Source: CAZROT01 sp964601895 (lineage in GTDB: Bacteria; Pseudomonadota; Gammaproteobacteria; Enterobacterales; Enterobacteriaceae). From it: a stretch of DNA of 64,000 bases. Location: NCBI GenBank assembly GCA_964601895.1, contig CAZROT010000001.1, positions 186,001 to 250,000 of the forward strand. Direction: 5' to 3'. The position numbers and the translations under genes are program-made. This document shows, in pieces, positions 63,687 to 64,000 of the stretch. The notes under the pieces were generated by a model. That model did no database searches, was not told where the DNA came from, and worked only from the letters and a program-made list of their open reading frames with translations. How positions within the stretch are numbered: position 1 is the first letter of the stretch; every line of letters starts with the position of its first letter.

Positions 63687-64000
63687 ATGCAGGCTGAAAA
63701 TAGCACTAACTATCATGGAATGGCGCCTTCACCGATTATTGTGGCGCTGGATTATGCCAGTCAGCATGCTGCCATGACATTTGCGGACAGCATAGATCCC
63801 CGCGACTGCCATGTAAAAGTAGGTAAGGCCCTGTTTACCCTGTCTGGTCCGGGGATAGTGCGTGATTTGCAGCAACGCGGATTTAAGGTATTTCTTGATC
63901 TTAAGTTTCATGATATTCCCGAAACGACAGCACGCGCAGTAGCGGCCGCTGCAGAAATAGGCGTATGGATGGTTAACGTGCATGCCAGCGGGGGAGCAAG
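63687..64000 (+). CDS. pyrF: Orotidine 5'-phosphate decarboxylase, 3' end outside the window
   Basis: PyrF makes UMP from OMP. The frame opens at 63687 (MQAENSTNYHGMAP) and runs off the window; an internal ATG at 63720 is an alternative start. The translated segment reads IIVALDYA, DPRDCHVKVGK and FLDLKFHDIPETTARAVAAAAEIGVWMVNVHASGG in consecutive parts, matching E. coli PyrF with the active-site DLKFHDIP. It is six bases after lapB, as in E. coli. Confidence 0.95.
   Translation, partial: MQAENSTNYHGMAPSPIIVALDYASQHAAMTFADSIDPRDCHVKVGKALFTLSGPGIVRDLQQRGFKVFLDLKFHDIPETTARAVAAAAEIGVWMVNVHASGGA

Noticed and set aside
1..64000. CRISPR arrays, tRNA/rRNA genes and insertion sequences
   Set aside because: No regularly spaced direct repeats, no tRNA cloverleaf or rRNA core, and no transposase motif was recognised in the window.

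Overview
The window is bacterial chromosome from a member of Enterobacterales. The backbone reads as the E. coli-type blocks rpsA-ihfB-comEC-msbA-lpxK-ycaR-kdsB, elyC-cmoM-mukFEB, icd, mnmA-hflD-purB, clsA, tonB-yciA-yciB-yciC, rnm(trpH)-rluB-sohB-topA-acnA-ribA and lapA-lapB-pyrF. MukBEF, the lapAB pair, YcaR and RluB are gammaproteobacterial or enterobacterial markers, and the proteins align with E. coli over nearly their full lengths. I cannot name the species. Several facts suggest a host-associated, partly reduced genome: genes normally inside these blocks are missing (ycaQ, ldtD, nudJ/rluE, btuR/yciK, yciN, cysB, pgpB), two or three genes are frameshifted, and host-interaction genes occupy the gaps. 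This lifestyle is an inference.

Layout. 1-8.4 kb: ribosomal protein S1 (5' end outside the window), IHF-beta, a comEC broken at a run of eight A, and the lipid A/KDO block msbA-lpxK-ycaR-kdsB. 8.8-19.3 kb: a giant toxin gene, read here as two overlapping frames (250 + 3249 aa). It carries repeated helical and alpha/beta modules, a C80-type cysteine protease domain whose catalytic His and Cys are both replaced, a TcdA/TcdB-like pore-forming segment and a long beta-rich C-terminus. 19.5-20.5 kb: an unrecognised 343-aa protein. 20.8-29.1 kb: elyC, then cmoM and the mukF-mukE-mukB condensin operon. 29.1-30.7 kb: an unrecognised 193-aa protein and an OmpX/Ail-type outer-membrane barrel. 31.1-35.8 kb: icd facing the mnmA-hflD-purB operon. 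35.8-39.7 kb: a Tat-exported agmatine-deiminase-type protein, a secreted prolyl-aminopeptidase-type hydrolase and cardiolipin synthase. 39.8-42.5 kb: a Phd/VapC-type toxin-antitoxin pair and a LysR regulator divergent from an isochorismatase-family hydrolase. 42.6-46.8 kb: tonB, a frameshifted remnant of a toxin-type effector domain, yciA, yciB, yciC and a secreted LecB-like lectin fused to a chitin-binding-like module. 47.2-57.3 kb: rnm, rluB, sohB, topA, acnA and ribA. 58.1-61.7 kb: a PqaA-like protein, two tandem paralogous orphan genes and a second-type peptide deformylase. 62.2-64.0 kb: lapA, lapB and the start of pyrF.

The housekeeping genes cover translation, envelope biogenesis (MsbA, LpxK, KdsB, LapAB, ElyC, ClsA), chromosome organisation (IHF, MukBEF, TopA), the TCA cycle (Icd, AcnA) and tRNA/rRNA modification (CmoM, MnmA, RluB). 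The accessory genes form a plausible host-interaction set: giant toxin, lectin/chitin-binding protein, Ail-like barrel, PqaA, exported hydrolases and four orphan candidate effectors. The most unusual items are the protease-dead, module-repeated giant toxin, the GNSH-type effector remnant behind tonB, the LecB fusion and the tandem orphan pair, one of which has a cysteine-rich tail. No rRNA, tRNA, CRISPR array or intact insertion sequence was recognised.
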